Assembly: GCA_027493675.1 (NCBI GenBank)
Contig: JAOSKI010000004.1
Location: 36,894 to 100,893 of the forward strand
Direction: 5' to 3'
Length of the DNA stretch: 64,000 nt
DNA from: Microthrixaceae bacterium
GTDB taxonomy: Bacteria; Actinomycetota; Acidimicrobiia; Acidimicrobiales; Microtrichaceae
In this document: piece by piece, positions 12,774-24,353 of the stretch
How the letters are laid out: each line of letters starts with the position of its first letter
How positions within the stretch are numbered: position 1 is the stretch's first letter
The notes under the pieces: model-generated
What the model was told of the DNA's origin: nothing
What the model saw: only the letters and a program-made list of their open reading frames with translations
The model's database searches: none
Position numbers and translations under genes: made by a program

Positions 12774-13662
12774 TGCCTCCTCGCGCCCCGGCCGGCCCGC
12801 GTGCGGGTCCGGGTTCAGGGGCCTGTCGGGTCGCGGCTACGGCCAGGCTAGGTGGTGTTCGCGCCCCGTGGGATGCTCGGCGAGGGCTGCTCCAGCACCC
12901 AGCAGGTGACGGGCTGACCACGGTCGTGAGCATCGACGCGGTGCCATCACGTCCCGATGATCTCGGACTGCACATCACCGAGGAGACGATCGAGTGCCGA
13001 AGCCCACGGCGCGCACCATGGCACGCGGCTTCGGCTTCGACCGCGGTCGTTCCCGCGCCGAGGGCCTTCACAGCGCGGAACCGGAGGTTCGCCGCGTCGC
13101 GACTTGCCGGATCCGATGGATCGTAGACCGCTGCGGTCTCCACCAGGGCCTGGTGGTAGCTGTTCCAGAACCTTGCGGTGCGCCACAGGCCCGCCGCCTC
13201 GAGTCGTGTCGCAATGTCCTTCATAGGGGCCTGAGCGCTGGTGAGCAGCTCCTGGAGATCAGCGTCCTTCGCGGTCGAGAGCTCCTGGGCGGTGCGAACC
13301 GCGATGTCGAACGCGGCGCACAACGCCTCGTCCGCGGATGCGGCCACCACACGATCGGGTGCACCCGCACCGTCGGCTTCATCGAGCAACCGGCGTTGCA
13401 TGTCCGAGATGGTCGGTGGCGCGGCATCGTCGCGTGATGACGGGTCAGCAGTGCTGCTCGCGCTGCGGGCGTCGTCGCCGGAGCTGCATCCGGTGATCAG
13501 CAGCACTACGGCCGCGGCAACCCAAGACCGCCTTGGTGAACGCCGGCAGGTTCGTATGGGTGCAGGGTACCGGCGACAGAGTGTCAGCCAGCAGGGCACT
13601 GGGAACGACACAGCGGAGGAGACCTCTGACACCTCGGTGGGAGCGGCGGCGGCCGTCGACAC
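12649..13662 (-). CDS. Putative lipoprotein; real 3' end probably upstream of ORF end (frameshift)
   Basis: Signal with lipobox WVAAAVVLLITGCSS followed by DDARSAS..; the last part of the ORF overlaps ridA out of frame, so only ~12.95-13.6 kb is likely coding. Confidence 0.5.
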   Translation of the reverse strand: MSTAAAAPTEVSEVSSAVSFPVPCWLTLCRRYPAPIRTCRRSPRRSWVAAAVVLLITGCSSGDDARSASSTADPSSRDDAAPPTISDMQRRLLDEADGAGAPDRVVAASADEALCAAFDIAVRTAQELSTAKDADLQELLTSAQAPMKDIATRLEAAGLWRTARFWNSYHQALVETAAVYDPSDPASRDAANLRFRAVKALGAGTTAVEAEAACHGARRGLRHSIVSSVMCSPRSSGRDGTASMLTTVVSPSPAGCWSSPRRASHGARTPPSLAVAATRQAPEPGPARGPAGARGGSDGPQGTDALRQRRGGVLRLLTGGEGRRHHPRLGPDRVRRG

Positions 13663-13936
13663 CCACAGGACATGAGCAGTGCGTGTGAGGTTCTCGATTG
13701 CAGACCGGTCGAGCGGTCACGGTGCAGGGCTGAGTGAACGCAGCTGCACCCACCCCCGGGCAGTACGCCGGAGATCACTGACGAGCTCGGGGATCAGGTC
13801 TCGGCATCCCGTGAAGGGACGGAGCAACAAGGTGTCCTGGTCCTCGGACAGACCACGCATCGAGGTGGCTCACCGCTACGGCATCTGCTGTTGATCCGCC
13901 GGATCCGGCTCGCCGTCGCCCGCGGTGGTCGCGCCC

Positions 13937-15813
13937 TCACGTCGCCGGCGCAGGCGCGATGGCGCCGCCCGCCACAGCAGCCGCGGTGGCGACCCCGGCG
14001 CCGACGAACGCGCCGACCGGCATGTCGTCGTCGGTTCCGGATGCGGGCCCGGCGCGCCGCGCCGGCGCCGTCGTCGGAGCGCCCAATCCGGCACGCCGCA
14101 GGTCGAACGGCGCGGCGAGGCCGAGCTCCACGTTCAGCGACGTCGCGGCGCCCAGGTGTCCTACCGCCGCCGCCTGCTCACCGTTCGCGGAGAGCTCCCG
14201 GCTGATCGACGCCAACCCGAGCGGGGACAGGTCGTCGTAGTCGGCCACGATCGGCGCGGCGTGCTCAACCATCGTGGCGAAGATCGACATCGTCCCGTCG
14301 TCGTTGTCGACCAGCTCCACGATCGCGCGTGTTCGGGGAAGTCCACGTGGCTGGCGGTGGTGATCTGCCAGAACCCACCGGTGCGCCCAGAGCGGTCCGG
14401 CATCGGTCGGACCTCGTTGGTGTGGGTGTGACCGTTCACCCAGGCGACGAGGTTCGGCCAGCGATGCAGGAATGCCACGAGCTCCTCGCCCTCGATGCGA
14501 CGTTCGCCCGGGTGCGACGGGTCGGGAGGAGCACCCGTCATCGTCTCGCTCGTGAAGTGGCTGAAGAGCACCACGAGCTGGTCGTCGTTGCCCGAGCGCA
14601 CCTCGCCGCCGGAGGAGTCGAACGAGCGCGAGTGCACCGCCGACAGCGTCGCCTCAAGGAACCGGAGCTGGTCCTCACCGATGGACCCCGAGTTGTACCC
14701 ACCGGTGTCCATCGAGATGCCCACGACGCCCGGAGCGATCTCGAAGCGGTACGACAGCGGACGACCGTCGAGGTGATCCTCGGTGTAGCCGTGGCCGGCC
14801 GGGCTCGGCCGATGGGTGGACGCCAGGTGGGCGTGGACCCAGTCCTGGGTGGTGAGGCTGCGCCGCTGCGGGTCCGCGGTGACGCTTTGGTGGGGCATCG
14901 ATCCGTCCGCCACCCGCCGCCGAATCGCCGCGGTGTCGCCGATCGCCTCGGCGAGGAAGGTCACGGCGCTGACCCCGTGGGGCAGGTCGGTGATCTTGAA
15001 GTCGGCGACGAGCAGCTCGTCGAACGCGTCGGAACGAGGTACGTTCCCCTGGATCAGGCCGTCGTGGTTGCCGTAGGTGGAGTACCAGGCGATGTCGAGA
15101 CCAGGTGAGCGGTGCGGCGCGATCGCAGCGTCCAACAGGCCCGGGACGGTCGGGAAGCCCGCTGCGAGGTAGGTGTCGGCGATGCCGCCGTCGGGGTGCC
15201 AGTAGCGGGGGTCGCCCCATTCGGTGGCCTGGACGCCTTCGTAGCGGTGCTGGTCGCCGGAGTTCGCGGTCACCGTTCCACCGTCGAGCACGCCGATGAA
15301 CCAGTCGAGCTCGTTGTGCTGGCAGTTGTCGATGTTGTCGCCCGTGGACACGGCGCAGTCGAGCCGGCGTCCTGTGATCGGCGCACGCTGCAGATCGACG
15401 AGCCGCTGCACCATCGACGCCTGCACCTGGGTCGTCAAGGTCTCCTGTGGTCGGTAGGCGCCGGTGAAAGGCTCGCCCAAGCCGTCGAGGAACTCCACAC
15501 GCCCGGGGCTCTGCGCGTCGATCAGGTGGACGTCGGTCAGGTGGGCGAACGCGGCGACCGCTCGTCGTCGGGTATCACGCGCGGTATCCAGCTCACGCAG
15601 CTCGCTGCGCACCACCGTCGGCCACCCCGGCCCCTCCCGGAGCTTCACGTAGCCGGGACCGTTCGGGCGCACGACCGTCACCGACAGGGTCGTGCCCTCG
15701 ATCGAGCTCGCACGCCGCGCCGTCTCGTCGAGCGCGCGGGTGCGGGCCGCCGAAGTGGCCCACCACGCGCTGGCAGCGGTGCCGCCGAGGAACCGGCGAC
15801 GGGAGAGGTCCAT
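13937..15813 (-). CDS. Tat-exported metallophosphoesterase (TIGR03767-like), frameshifted near 14.3 kb
   Basis: MDLSRRRFLGG twin-arginine signal; HLTDVHLIDAQSPGR, DCAVSTGDNIDNCQHNELDW, YGNHDGLIQG, VNGHTHTNEVRP. Confidence 0.75.
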
Positions 15814-16149
15814 CGGCGTCACCCTACGCGCCGGGTGCCGAGCTCTGACGCCTCCACGCTTCGCCGCCATGGCTGTCGAGGCGGATCGGGATGCAACGGA
15901 TGCGCCGACCTTCGGGCGTCCGTGAGCGGAAGAAGGCGACGAGCTGCCCGTCCGGCCCGGTGGTGATGCTGGCGTGCCCGGATCCCCCGCTCCCAAGTTG
16001 GGAACGTGAAGAGGTCGGCCTCGGTCACGGTGGTGGCCGACGGGGCACCGAGAGCCAACCCGGCGCTCCTGGTGGTGAGGTCGGTATGCCCTGTCGAGCG
16101 GGCACGGCACGATCGACGCGGCTTGTGCCTGCGCGGATCCGGGCGGCGC

Positions 16150-17038
16150 TCAGCTCGTCGTGTCGCGATGCGACGAGATCGTCCCGCCGAGGCGGGTGGC
16201 GTCGCCGTAGGCCGCCCACTCCTCGGAGATGTCGCAGGTCGGCGCATGGCCGGGCCTGCGAGGTCTGCCTCCCGACGCGACGAGGGTGTCGTCGCGCCAC
16301 CACAGCAACGTCGCGGGCGCCGAATGGTCCACGATGATCGGCGGACCCTCACCGCCGACCCCCGACCCGGTCTGGAACGCGGTGGATCCGGCGGTTGACA
16401 GCACGAGCGGGCCCCATTGGGTCTGCGTCGAACGGTGCACGTGCCCGGCGACCACCCGGAGCACCTGAGGGTGCCGGGACAGCACGCTGCGCAACAGCTC
16501 CGCGCCCACCACGCCCTGGTAGTCGAACCACCAAGAACCGGTCGGGTAGGGGGTGTGGTGGGTGAGCACGACGGTGGGCGTGTCGGGCGCGGCGGCGAGG
16601 GTCGGTCGAGCCATTCGGCGCTGTCGGTCGTGATCTCACCGGACTCGAAACCACGGCGTGTGGAGTCGAGCGCCACCAGGCGCACGGGCCAGTCGTCGAC
16701 CACGTGGTGCAGCGGATCGGCGGGGTCGCGCGGCACCGGGGTGCCAGGTCGGGCTGGATGCGCGCGATCGTGTCGCGCAGCTGCCTGGGGTTGTCGTGGT
16801 TGCCGGGCACCGCGACGATCGGCGCGGGCGCCTCGGCGAGGCACTCGGCCAGCAGGCCGTACTCGGCCTCGGTCGCGTCGTTGACGAGATCGCCGGTGAG
16901 CAGGATCACATCGGGTCGCTTCGGGAGCTCCCGCAGCGTGCCCAGCGCCGCCGCGAACCGGGTGGGGGTGTCGACCAGCGAACGCAGGATCGACCCCTCG
17001 ACGCTGACATGTGGATCGGAGAGCTGCGCGATGAGCAT
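16150..17038 (-). CDS. Calcineurin-like metallophosphoesterase (cAMP phosphodiesterase-like), frameshifted
   Basis: MLIAQLSDPHVSVEGS, VILLTGDLVND, VPGNHDNPRQL, THHTPY, VAGHVHRS. Confidence 0.8.
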
Positions 17039-17219
17039 CCCCCAGTGTCGCATCGCAGAAGGCGGCGTTCCGGCACCGTGTCGGGCAGCGCCGATGACCG
17101 GCCGCGCAGCAGAGCCGCATCGAAGGGTGGCCACCCGTACCGCGACCGCCGCCGGGACCCATGCCGTTGAAGCCACCGGGACCCGATGAACCGATCGGCC
17201 GAGCGTCTGTCGAACCCGG

Positions 17220-18009
17220 TCAGCTCTCCGGAGCGACGGCCCGGGCATTCAGCCACTCCCGCCATGCCGGCTCGGTCGCGGTCGCAGCGGCCGTGCCCGC
17301 GTCGCCGTACAGGTACGACCAGACCGACACGGCGACCACGTCGCCGTCGCCTTCGACGGCGACGAACGCAGTTCCGGGCGCGGGTTCGTCGAGCAGCAGC
17401 GTCACCCGCCACGACTCGGAGGCCACGACCGTGCCGGCCAGAAGGAGCGTCACCCGAGGTCCGGATTCGCTCGCCGACCGCCGGCTCCTCTGGGATGCCG
17501 AGCTCCGTGGCGAGCGTCGCCCAGGCTGCTGTCCTCGGGCCGGCCCACATCGCCATCGGGAGCACGGGCGTCGCGGTGAGGCCACCGAAGTGCTCCATGT
17601 GTAGCTGCAGGTTGGACAGGAACAGTCGCCAGCCTTCGACCATGCCGTCGTACTGGTCGTCCCAGCCCTCACCGGACCCGAACCCCGAGTTGACCAGACC
17701 CACGGTGCACGTCCCGTCGTCGTGGGCCTCGACACGCCACTCGAAGACCAGACCTCCTGCGTCCTCGCCACCGTCGAACACGATGCGCCGCGGTGGCTCC
17801 CATACGGCGACCCGGCCCGGGACCTGCATCTCGGGGCCCGGACCGAACGACGCCGAGGCGGCTCCTCCTTCACGCTCCTCGACGGTGTGGGGCACGTACC
17901 ACGACGTGATGCCGGGCCCGGTCGCGATCGCCTCCCACACCTCCTCGGGAGTACCGACGACCTCGACCTCGAGCTCGATCGACCGCGGGGTGTCGTCTGT
18001 CTCGCTCAT
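17220..18009 (-). CDS. SRPBCC/AHSA1-like domain protein (frameshifted)
   Basis: IELEVEVVGTPEEVWEAIATGPGITSWYVPHTVEEREGG.. typical START/AHSA1 N-terminus. Confidence 0.75.
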
Positions 18010-18068
18010 CTTGGGACCTCCTGGATGGCCGCCGACCTACCGATCGTAGGCAGGCGTACGGTTGTCGG

Positions 18069-19515
18069 GTGCCTCGTTCGACGTGTGAGGACGACTCCGG
18101 GGTCTGTGCGGCGGACCTGTTGACAGCGCTGTGCCTGATCAGCGATCTCGGCATGGGGCGGCCCATGGATCACGCGCTGCACCGCAGCGTCGTGGCGGTG
18201 GGACTCGCGGAGTTGCTCGGGCTCGATTCGGAGACCCGCGCGCTCGCCTTCTGTGCCGGTCCGATCGCCTGGATCTCCGACCCACTCCACGACCGGGGTC
18301 GCCACGGAGGCCATGTAGTCGAGGCCGAGGGTTCCCACTGTCCCTGCTGTGTCGCCACCGATGCGCTGTCGGTGGGTCTCGGACTGCCGGAGTCGGTTGT
18401 CGAGACCGTCGAGCACGCCGCTGAGAGATGGGACGGGCGCGGCGGAGGTGGAGTGGGAGGTGAACGGATACCGGTCGCGGCGCGTCTGGTCGGCATCGCC
18501 GGCGTCGTCGAGGCGTTCCACAGGCGCAGTGGGCCCGAATCGGCGAGGGCGGCGGTCGCATCGTTGAGAGGAACCCGCTTCGATCCCGAGATCGTCGACG
18601 TGTTCTGCGAGCATTCGGAGCACGTGTGCGCGGGGCTCGGTTCACCTGCGGCATGGGACGAGGTGATCTCCTCCGAGCCGGTTCTGCACAGGCGGTTCAC
18701 GTCGTCGCAGCTCGACACGGCGCTCGGAGCGATGGGTGACTTCGCCGACTCCGGATCCCTGTGCACAGTCGGGCATTCCCGAGTCGTGGCCGAGCTCGTC
18801 GCGCACTGCGCCGCGACGCTCGGCCTGCATGATCCCGAGGCGACCGTCGCGCGGAGAGCGGCGCACGTCCACGATCTGGGTCAGCTCGGCCTGCCGGGTC
18901 CGATCTGGGAATCAGGACGAGCGTTGACGGTGTCCTCGCGGGAGCGTGTGAGGCTGCACCCCTACCTGACCGAGCGCGCGCTGTCCTCGGTGGACGGCCT
19001 CGTTCCGGTGGCGGTCGTCGCCCACCAGCACCATGAACGGCTCGACGGCTCGGGCTACCCGGTGGGGCGTCCACGGCGACGCCCTCGGGCACGGTGCACG
19101 CCTGGTTGCGGCCGCCGACTACTACCGGACCAAGACCGAACCCCGGCCCCACAGGGATGCCCTGGCGCCGCGCGACGCTGCGAAGTCCGCCCGCGACGAG
19201 GTCCGTCTCGGTCACCTCGACGGCGACGCAGTAGAGGCCGTCCTGGTCGCCTCGGGGCACGCCTCCGGGCACAGGGTCCGACGGCGAAGGCGTGCCGTCG
19301 CGGAGCTCACCTCACGCGAGGCGGAGGTGCTGGGTCTGGTTGCCCAGGGCCTGTCCAACAAGCAGGTCGCGGTTCGGCTCGGGATCTCCCCCAAGACCGT
19401 CGGCAACCACGTCGAGCACATCTACACCAAGCTCGAGGTGAACAACCGCACACTCGCGAGCGTGCGTGCGACCCACGACGGCCTCGTGGACCCCGGCCGG
19501 CAGGTTCGGACCTGA
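18069..19515 (+). CDS. HD-GYP/HD-domain protein with C-terminal LuxR-type HTH (frameshift ~19.07 kb)
   Basis: HVHDLGQLGLPGPIW...HPYLTERAL...HQHHERLDGSGYPVG, then LTSREAEVLGLVAQGLSNKQVAVRLGISPKTVGNHVEHIYTKLEVNNR. Confidence 0.85.
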
Positions 19516-19545
19516 GCGGATCGGCCCTCGTAGAGCCCGCGGTAG

Positions 19546-19569
19546 AGCCCGCGGGGTCCACCGCGGGCT
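19546..19569. terminator. Hairpin between convergent HD/LuxR and cupin genes
   Basis: agcccgcgg-ggtcca-ccgcgggct; preceded by tandem tagagcccgcgg copies. Confidence 0.6.
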
Positions 19570-19572
19570 GGG

Positions 19573-19947
19573 TCAGCGCTGAGGCTTCGCGTAGTCGGCG
19601 CCCTCCTTGCCGAAGTCGTAGGCGACGCACGGTTCGCTGCTCGTGACCCAGGCGTCGTGTCCGGGATCGATGACCGAGAAGTCGCCGGGGATCAGGTCGA
19701 GCTCGGATCCGTCGTCCATGCGAACGTGCATCGATCCTCTGGCGATGAAGATCCTGTGGGGGAACTCGCAGCTCTCGGTACCTGCGATCGGACGGACCGA
19801 GTCGAACCAGCGCCATCCCGGTTCGAATGTCGTCCTGACGAACTGCACTTCGCCGACGGTCACGATGTCGACGTGGCCGAGCGGGACCTCGCGGACCTCG
19901 TCGGGTTGTTCGATCGACTTCTTCGCGATCCTGGTCTTCGTAGCCAT
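19573..19947 (-). CDS. Cupin-domain protein
   Basis: Intact ORF with FEPGWRWFDSVRP...SCEFPHRIFIARGSMHVRMDDGSELDLIPGDFSVIDPGHDAWV. Confidence 0.75.
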   Translation of the reverse strand: MATKTRIAKKSIEQPDEVREVPLGHVDIVTVGEVQFVRTTFEPGWRWFDSVRPIAGTESCEFPHRIFIARGSMHVRMDDGSELDLIPGDFSVIDPGHDAWVTSSEPCVAYDFGKEGADYAKPQR

Positions 19948-20202
19948 ACCTACCTCCTCGGTTCTCCGACGGGGCTCGTGACCCCACGAGCCCCGTCGAC
20001 CGCCGGGCTCTTCCTACGGTCGACCTTCGCCCACCATTGTCGGAGGACCCGGCACGTCGCACATGAGGCGTTCACCCCATCATCTGGAAACCGACGCCGT
20101 TGCGAGGGGTGCGATCGACCGCCGACGCCTGACTGCCTGGCTGCCTGCCTCCCGAGCAGGCATGGCGGCCCGGGCGCGCTGCCTTGACGACGCGACGTCG
20201 GT

Positions 20203-21328
20203 ATGATGCCGACATGCAGTCGATATATCGAGGAGGGCGCGGTGTTCGTCGCAGTCCGTGATCTACGTCGAGGGTTTCGCAGGTTCATGCTGCTGGGCGC
20301 AGTCGTCGCCTTGGTGGCGCTGCTGTCGACGGTGCTGTCGGGGCTGGCGACCGGCCTGGTCACCGATGGGATCTCGGGCCTGAGGGCGCTGCCCGCTGAG
20401 AGGCTCGCCTTCGAGCAGGGAGCGAAGGCGACCTTCAGCCGGTCGACCCTCGATGAGGGCGATCTCAGGGCGTTCTCGTCGCTCGACGGTGTGGAGGCGA
20501 CCCCGCTCGGTGCCAGCTTCGTCAACGCGGCATCCACCGACGGCGGTCCGAGCCTGGACCTGGCGCTTTCGGCGTGACCGCCGACAGCTTCCTGGTCACC
20601 CGCGATGATGCGCGCGCGGCCCTGTCGGGCGAGCCGGGCGTTGTGCTGGCCAGCGAGCTCGAGAGCGAGGGAGTGAAGGTCGGCGACCGCTACCGACTCG
20701 GAGGATCCGATGTGGAGCTGCCGGTGTTGGGCTTCACGTTCGCGGGGACCTACGGGCATGCCCCGATCGCCTTCGTGTCCCTGGAGACCTGGCAGCGGAT
20801 CCAGTACGGCGGGCAGCCCGACGGCCGCTTCTCGGCGGTGGCGCTGCGCGGCGACGCGAAGGCCATCGAGCAGGCCGGCTCGGGGCGGGACTCGACGTCC
20901 TCACCAAGTCCGAGGCCTACGAGGGGTCGCCGGGATACACCGCTGAGACCACGACGATGACCCTGATCCGCGGGTTCCTGCTGGTGATCTCGGCGCTCGT
21001 GGTCGGCGCGTTCTTCACGGTGCTGATCGTGCAGCGCACCCGCCAGATCGGACTCCTGAAGGCGATGGGTGCCACCAACGGCTACATAGCCCGTGACAGC
21101 GTCGGACAGATGACCGTCCTCGTCGCAGCGGCAACCGCGGTCGGTGTCACCATCGGGGTCGGAGTCGTCGCGGTTCTCAGTGGTGGTGACGCACCTGTCG
21201 AGCTCGCGCCCGGCTCGGTCGCCACGGTCGCGGTGGCGCTCGTCGTCAGCGGCGTCCTGGGGAGCCTCGCCGCACTCCGTCGGATCACCCAGGTCGAACC
21301 CGCCATCGCCCTCGGAGTCGAACCATGA
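20203..21328 (+). CDS. ABC transporter permease (FtsX/MacB-like), frameshifted
   Basis: FVAVRDLRRGFRRFMLLGAVVALVALLSTVLSGLATGL...; C-term LIRGFLLVISALVVGAFFTVLIVQRTRQIGLLKAMGATNGYIARD. Confidence 0.8.
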
Positions 21329-22017
21329 CCACCACCGCCCCGCTCGTGTGCCGGGAGATCGTCGTGACGTACCCCGACGGACCGGACCGGCGCACCATCC
21401 TGGACAACCTCGATCTCGAGGTCGCTGCCGGAGAGATCGTCACGATCGCCGGTGACTCCGGCTCCGGGAAGTCCACACTGTTGACCGTCGCCGGGCTCCT
21501 GCGTCGCAGCGACAGCGGAGAGGTCACGATCGCAGGGGACGCGACCTCCGGCCTCTCCGAACGGCGCCGCACAGGACTGCGTCGCGACCACATCGCCTTC
21601 ATCTACCAGTCCGCCAACCTGCTGCCGACGCTGACAGCGATCGAACAACTCCAACTCGTCGGCCACATCCGAGGCCACCGACCATCGACGACCCGCGCCC
21701 TCGCCGGTTCGCTGCTCGACGACCTCGGCCTCGGCGACCGTGCCCACCAACTCCCGGCACAGCTCTCCGGTGGTGAACGCCAGCGCGTCGGCATCGCTCG
21801 GGCCCTCATCGCGGAGCCGACGGTGCTCATCGCCGACGAGCCGACCGCCTCGCTCGACCCCGCCCGGGCCGACAGCGTCGCCGCCATCCTCGCCGACGCC
21901 GCCCACGAACGTGGGATAGCCACCCTCGTCGTCGCCCACGACGACGCAGGCCGCCGCCGGGCCGACCGGCGTCTGCGCCTCCACGACGGCAACCTCTTGG
22001 AGGAGCCGTCCACGTAG
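21325..22017 (+). CDS. ABC transporter ATP-binding protein (LolD/MacB-like)
   Basis: GDSGSGKSTLL Walker A, LSGGERQRVGIARAL signature, VLIADEPTASLD Walker B; 4-bp overlap with permease. Confidence 0.9.
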   Translation: MTTTAPLVCREIVVTYPDGPDRRTILDNLDLEVAAGEIVTIAGDSGSGKSTLLTVAGLLRRSDSGEVTIAGDATSGLSERRRTGLRRDHIAFIYQSANLLPTLTAIEQLQLVGHIRGHRPSTTRALAGSLLDDLGLGDRAHQLPAQLSGGERQRVGIARALIAEPTVLIADEPTASLDPARADSVAAILADAAHERGIATLVVAHDDAGRRRADRRLRLHDGNLLEEPST

Positions 22018-22046
22018 GCGTGGGCTCGACGTGGAACGCTGAGACC

Positions 22047-22639
22047 GTGCCCCGCATCAACGCCGACAACATCGCCGAACACGTGGCCCGGCAACGCGCC
22101 GCCGTCCTCGATGCCGCCGTGGGGCTCTTCACCACCCGTGGCTATGGCGAGGTCAGCCTCGCGGACATCGGGCAGAGGTAGGCCTCGCTAGGAACTCCCT
22201 GTACCGCTACGTCCCCGACAAGCTTCACCTGCTGGTCGAGTGGTACCGGGCAGCCGTGCCGCGCACCATCGGCGAATGGAGCGACGCAGTCGCCGGTGAC
22301 GACCCACCGCCAGAACGGATCAAGCGGTGGGCACGCAGCTATCTCGGTTGGGCCGCGAGTCCCGAGCACCAACTCGTCGCACCGTTAATCGAGAGCCTCG
22401 GAGCGCTCGACGACGTCACCCGCACCGAGGTCACCGAACTCCACCGCTCCATGATGGACGTGGTTGCCGGTGTCGTCGCGGAGGCGGACATCCCAGAAGA
22501 TCAGGTCCAGGGCACCGTCGACCTCCTCGCAGGGCTCGTCCTCGGTGTCGCTCGAGCCGAGGCTCGGGGTGGCCGTGCCGACGCGGCTGTTCGTCGTCGA
22601 CTCGACGCTGCGATAGAGGCGGTTCTCGCTGCCCCCTGA
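22047..22639 (+). CDS. TetR-family regulator (frameshifted near the HTH)
   Basis: MPRINADNIAEHVARQRAAVLDAAVGLFTTRGYGEVSLADIG + VGLARNSLYRYVPDKLHLLVEWY. Confidence 0.8.
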
Positions 22640-22741
22640 GCGACACCCTCGGCGTCGATGACATCGATTTCTCCCGATGCTTCCACCAGGTGCTCGGCTG
22701 GGCCGGCGGAGTCCCCCGACGGGACTGCGACGTCGGCCGGG

Positions 22742-23155
22742 TTACGCGGGCGGTTGCGGGCCTCGATCGCCGACCCCGCTGTCACGGGCGAAGTGCTCGA
22801 TGCGCACGAGCATCGCGGCAGACGGCACGACCTTGCCGGTGGCATAGGTGCTCAGGCGCGACGCGCTGGTGCCGATGTTTCGTGCGAACTCGGCGTTGGT
22901 CAGACCGGATCGTTCGATCGAACGACGTACGCGGGTGGCGACATCGCCCCGTTCGGCCTGTTCGGCGTGGTGGCGAGGGCTTCGACCGCTCGCAGCGTCG
23001 GAGAGATGCGACCCATGCGAATTATCATGACCGATAATCCGAGCCGAGCGGCGACGTGGCGCAGGTGGATGTCGGTCAGGTCCCGCTGTAGGCGGTGGTC
23101 CGCTTCGTAGTCGGACCGTTGCGCATCCTCTCGTTGAGTTGCGAACCGGCCGCAA
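22742..23155 (-). CDS. Small XRE-like HTH protein (boundaries uncertain)
   Basis: VATRVRRSIERSGLTNAEFARNIGTSASRLSTYATGKVVPSAAMLVRIEHFA. Confidence 0.6.
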   Translation of the reverse strand: MRPVRNSTRGCATVRLRSGPPPTAGPDRHPPAPRRRSARIIGHDNSHGSHLSDAASGRSPRHHAEQAERGDVATRVRRSIERSGLTNAEFARNIGTSASRLSTYATGKVVPSAAMLVRIEHFARDSGVGDRGPQPPA

Positions 23156-23513
23156 CGACGGTCCCCATCGTGGCCAGCGCCACCATCGAGATGGCGACGC
23201 GCCACTGTGGTGGCCGATGCCGGTACAGCACCCGGTGACTCACCGTCCAGGATCGGCGGAACGTGGCGGTCCCCATCGTGCGTGTCGTCGCGCTGCCCGC
23301 CGCCCGGGCGGTGATTCGAGCGAGCCGACGTCGCCAACCGACGTGGTGGCGCACGGCGAGAGACACCGTGGTCCCCGCGAGCCGGGCGAAGCGAGGTGAG
23401 CCCGGAAGGGCCGAGACCGCCCGGATGTAGCGGCCCTCGTCGGTCAGCACCACCCGGGCCCAGGCGGTTCCGGCGAGGAGCATCACAGCGGCTCCAATCA
23501 CGATCAGTGACAT
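23076..23513 (-). CDS. Hypothetical small membrane-anchored protein
   Basis: MSLIVIGAAVMLLAGTAWARVVLTDEGRYIRAVS..; Arg-rich centre; second hydrophobic segment VAISMVALATMGTVVAAG. Confidence 0.4.
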   Translation of the reverse strand: MSLIVIGAAVMLLAGTAWARVVLTDEGRYIRAVSALPGSPRFARLAGTTVSLAVRHHVGWRRRLARITARAAGSATTRTMGTATFRRSWTVSHRVLYRHRPPQWRVAISMVALATMGTVVAAGSQLNERMRNGPTTKRTTAYSGT

Positions 23514-23728
23514 CTCCGACACGCTACGCGCGGCGTGGGTGATGGTGCCACAAGTAGCTCCGAGGACGGGGAATCCGCTGAGACTGGTCGCACACACGGC
23601 CAAGGGTCATCGCGTCAGACCGGTTCTCGCTGTGCTCGTAGGGCGTCACGGCGATGCCGTCGCCATCAGGGATGACGCGACCCCCCCGGCTGATGGCGCG
23701 ATGGCGGTGTCGGTCGCGGGGCTCGAAC

Positions 23729-24353
23729 CTAAGCGGACTGCGGTGTCGCAGTTGCGACGAGGCGGGCGAGGCTGCCCGATGTCAAGGTTCGGAGCCGTGT
23801 CGAGGGGATCGACTCGAGCCAGTGCTGGAGCTCGCCTGGATCGAAATCGTCAGGGAGCTCGAGTTCCGGCAAGGTCACCTGCCCGTTGCGCGTCGCCAGC
23901 AGATAGACGGTGTCGAAGAGTGCCTTGGCCGGTGTGGCGACTCCCGCTCGGATGCCGTCTCCACCGGTGAAGCCACCGAACACGTCGGGGTGGAGTTGGT
24001 GGATCTCGAAGCGGCCCACGGCGCTCTCGTAGGTTCTGGGCCGACCGAGTGATACGGCGAAGGTGGCGCGGGGGATCTGTTCGATCATGGCGTGCCGCGA
24101 CAGGGCGCTCCATCCGGAGATGTAGCTGGGGTAGGGGTTCGTGAGCGCCGGCAGCACCACGGAGGGGCTCGGCGCGTCGGTTCCGACGTGCCAGAGTCCG
24201 TGGCGGACCTTGGTGATCAGCCCGACGTCGGCAAGACGCGAGCATCTTCGACGCCACGGGGAGTGAAGACCGCCAGGCCGCTGCTGCCTCGTGTGTCGTC
24301 ACGACAGGGCGACCGACCTTCAGCAGTCGGACGTAGCGGTCGGTCGCGCTCAT
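23729..24353 (-). CDS. AbiEi-like antitoxin of a type IV toxin-antitoxin system (frameshifted)
   Basis: MSATDRYVRLLKVGRPVVTTHEAAAAW (wHTH) + TNPYPSYISGWSALSRHAMIEQIPRATFAVSLGRPRTYES..FEIHQLHPDVFGGF...IRAGVATPAKALFDTVYLLATR. Confidence 0.75.

Noticed and set aside
19531-19554. Tandem tagagcccgcgg as a regulatory repeat
   Set aside because: Best explained as part of the convergent terminator hairpin.
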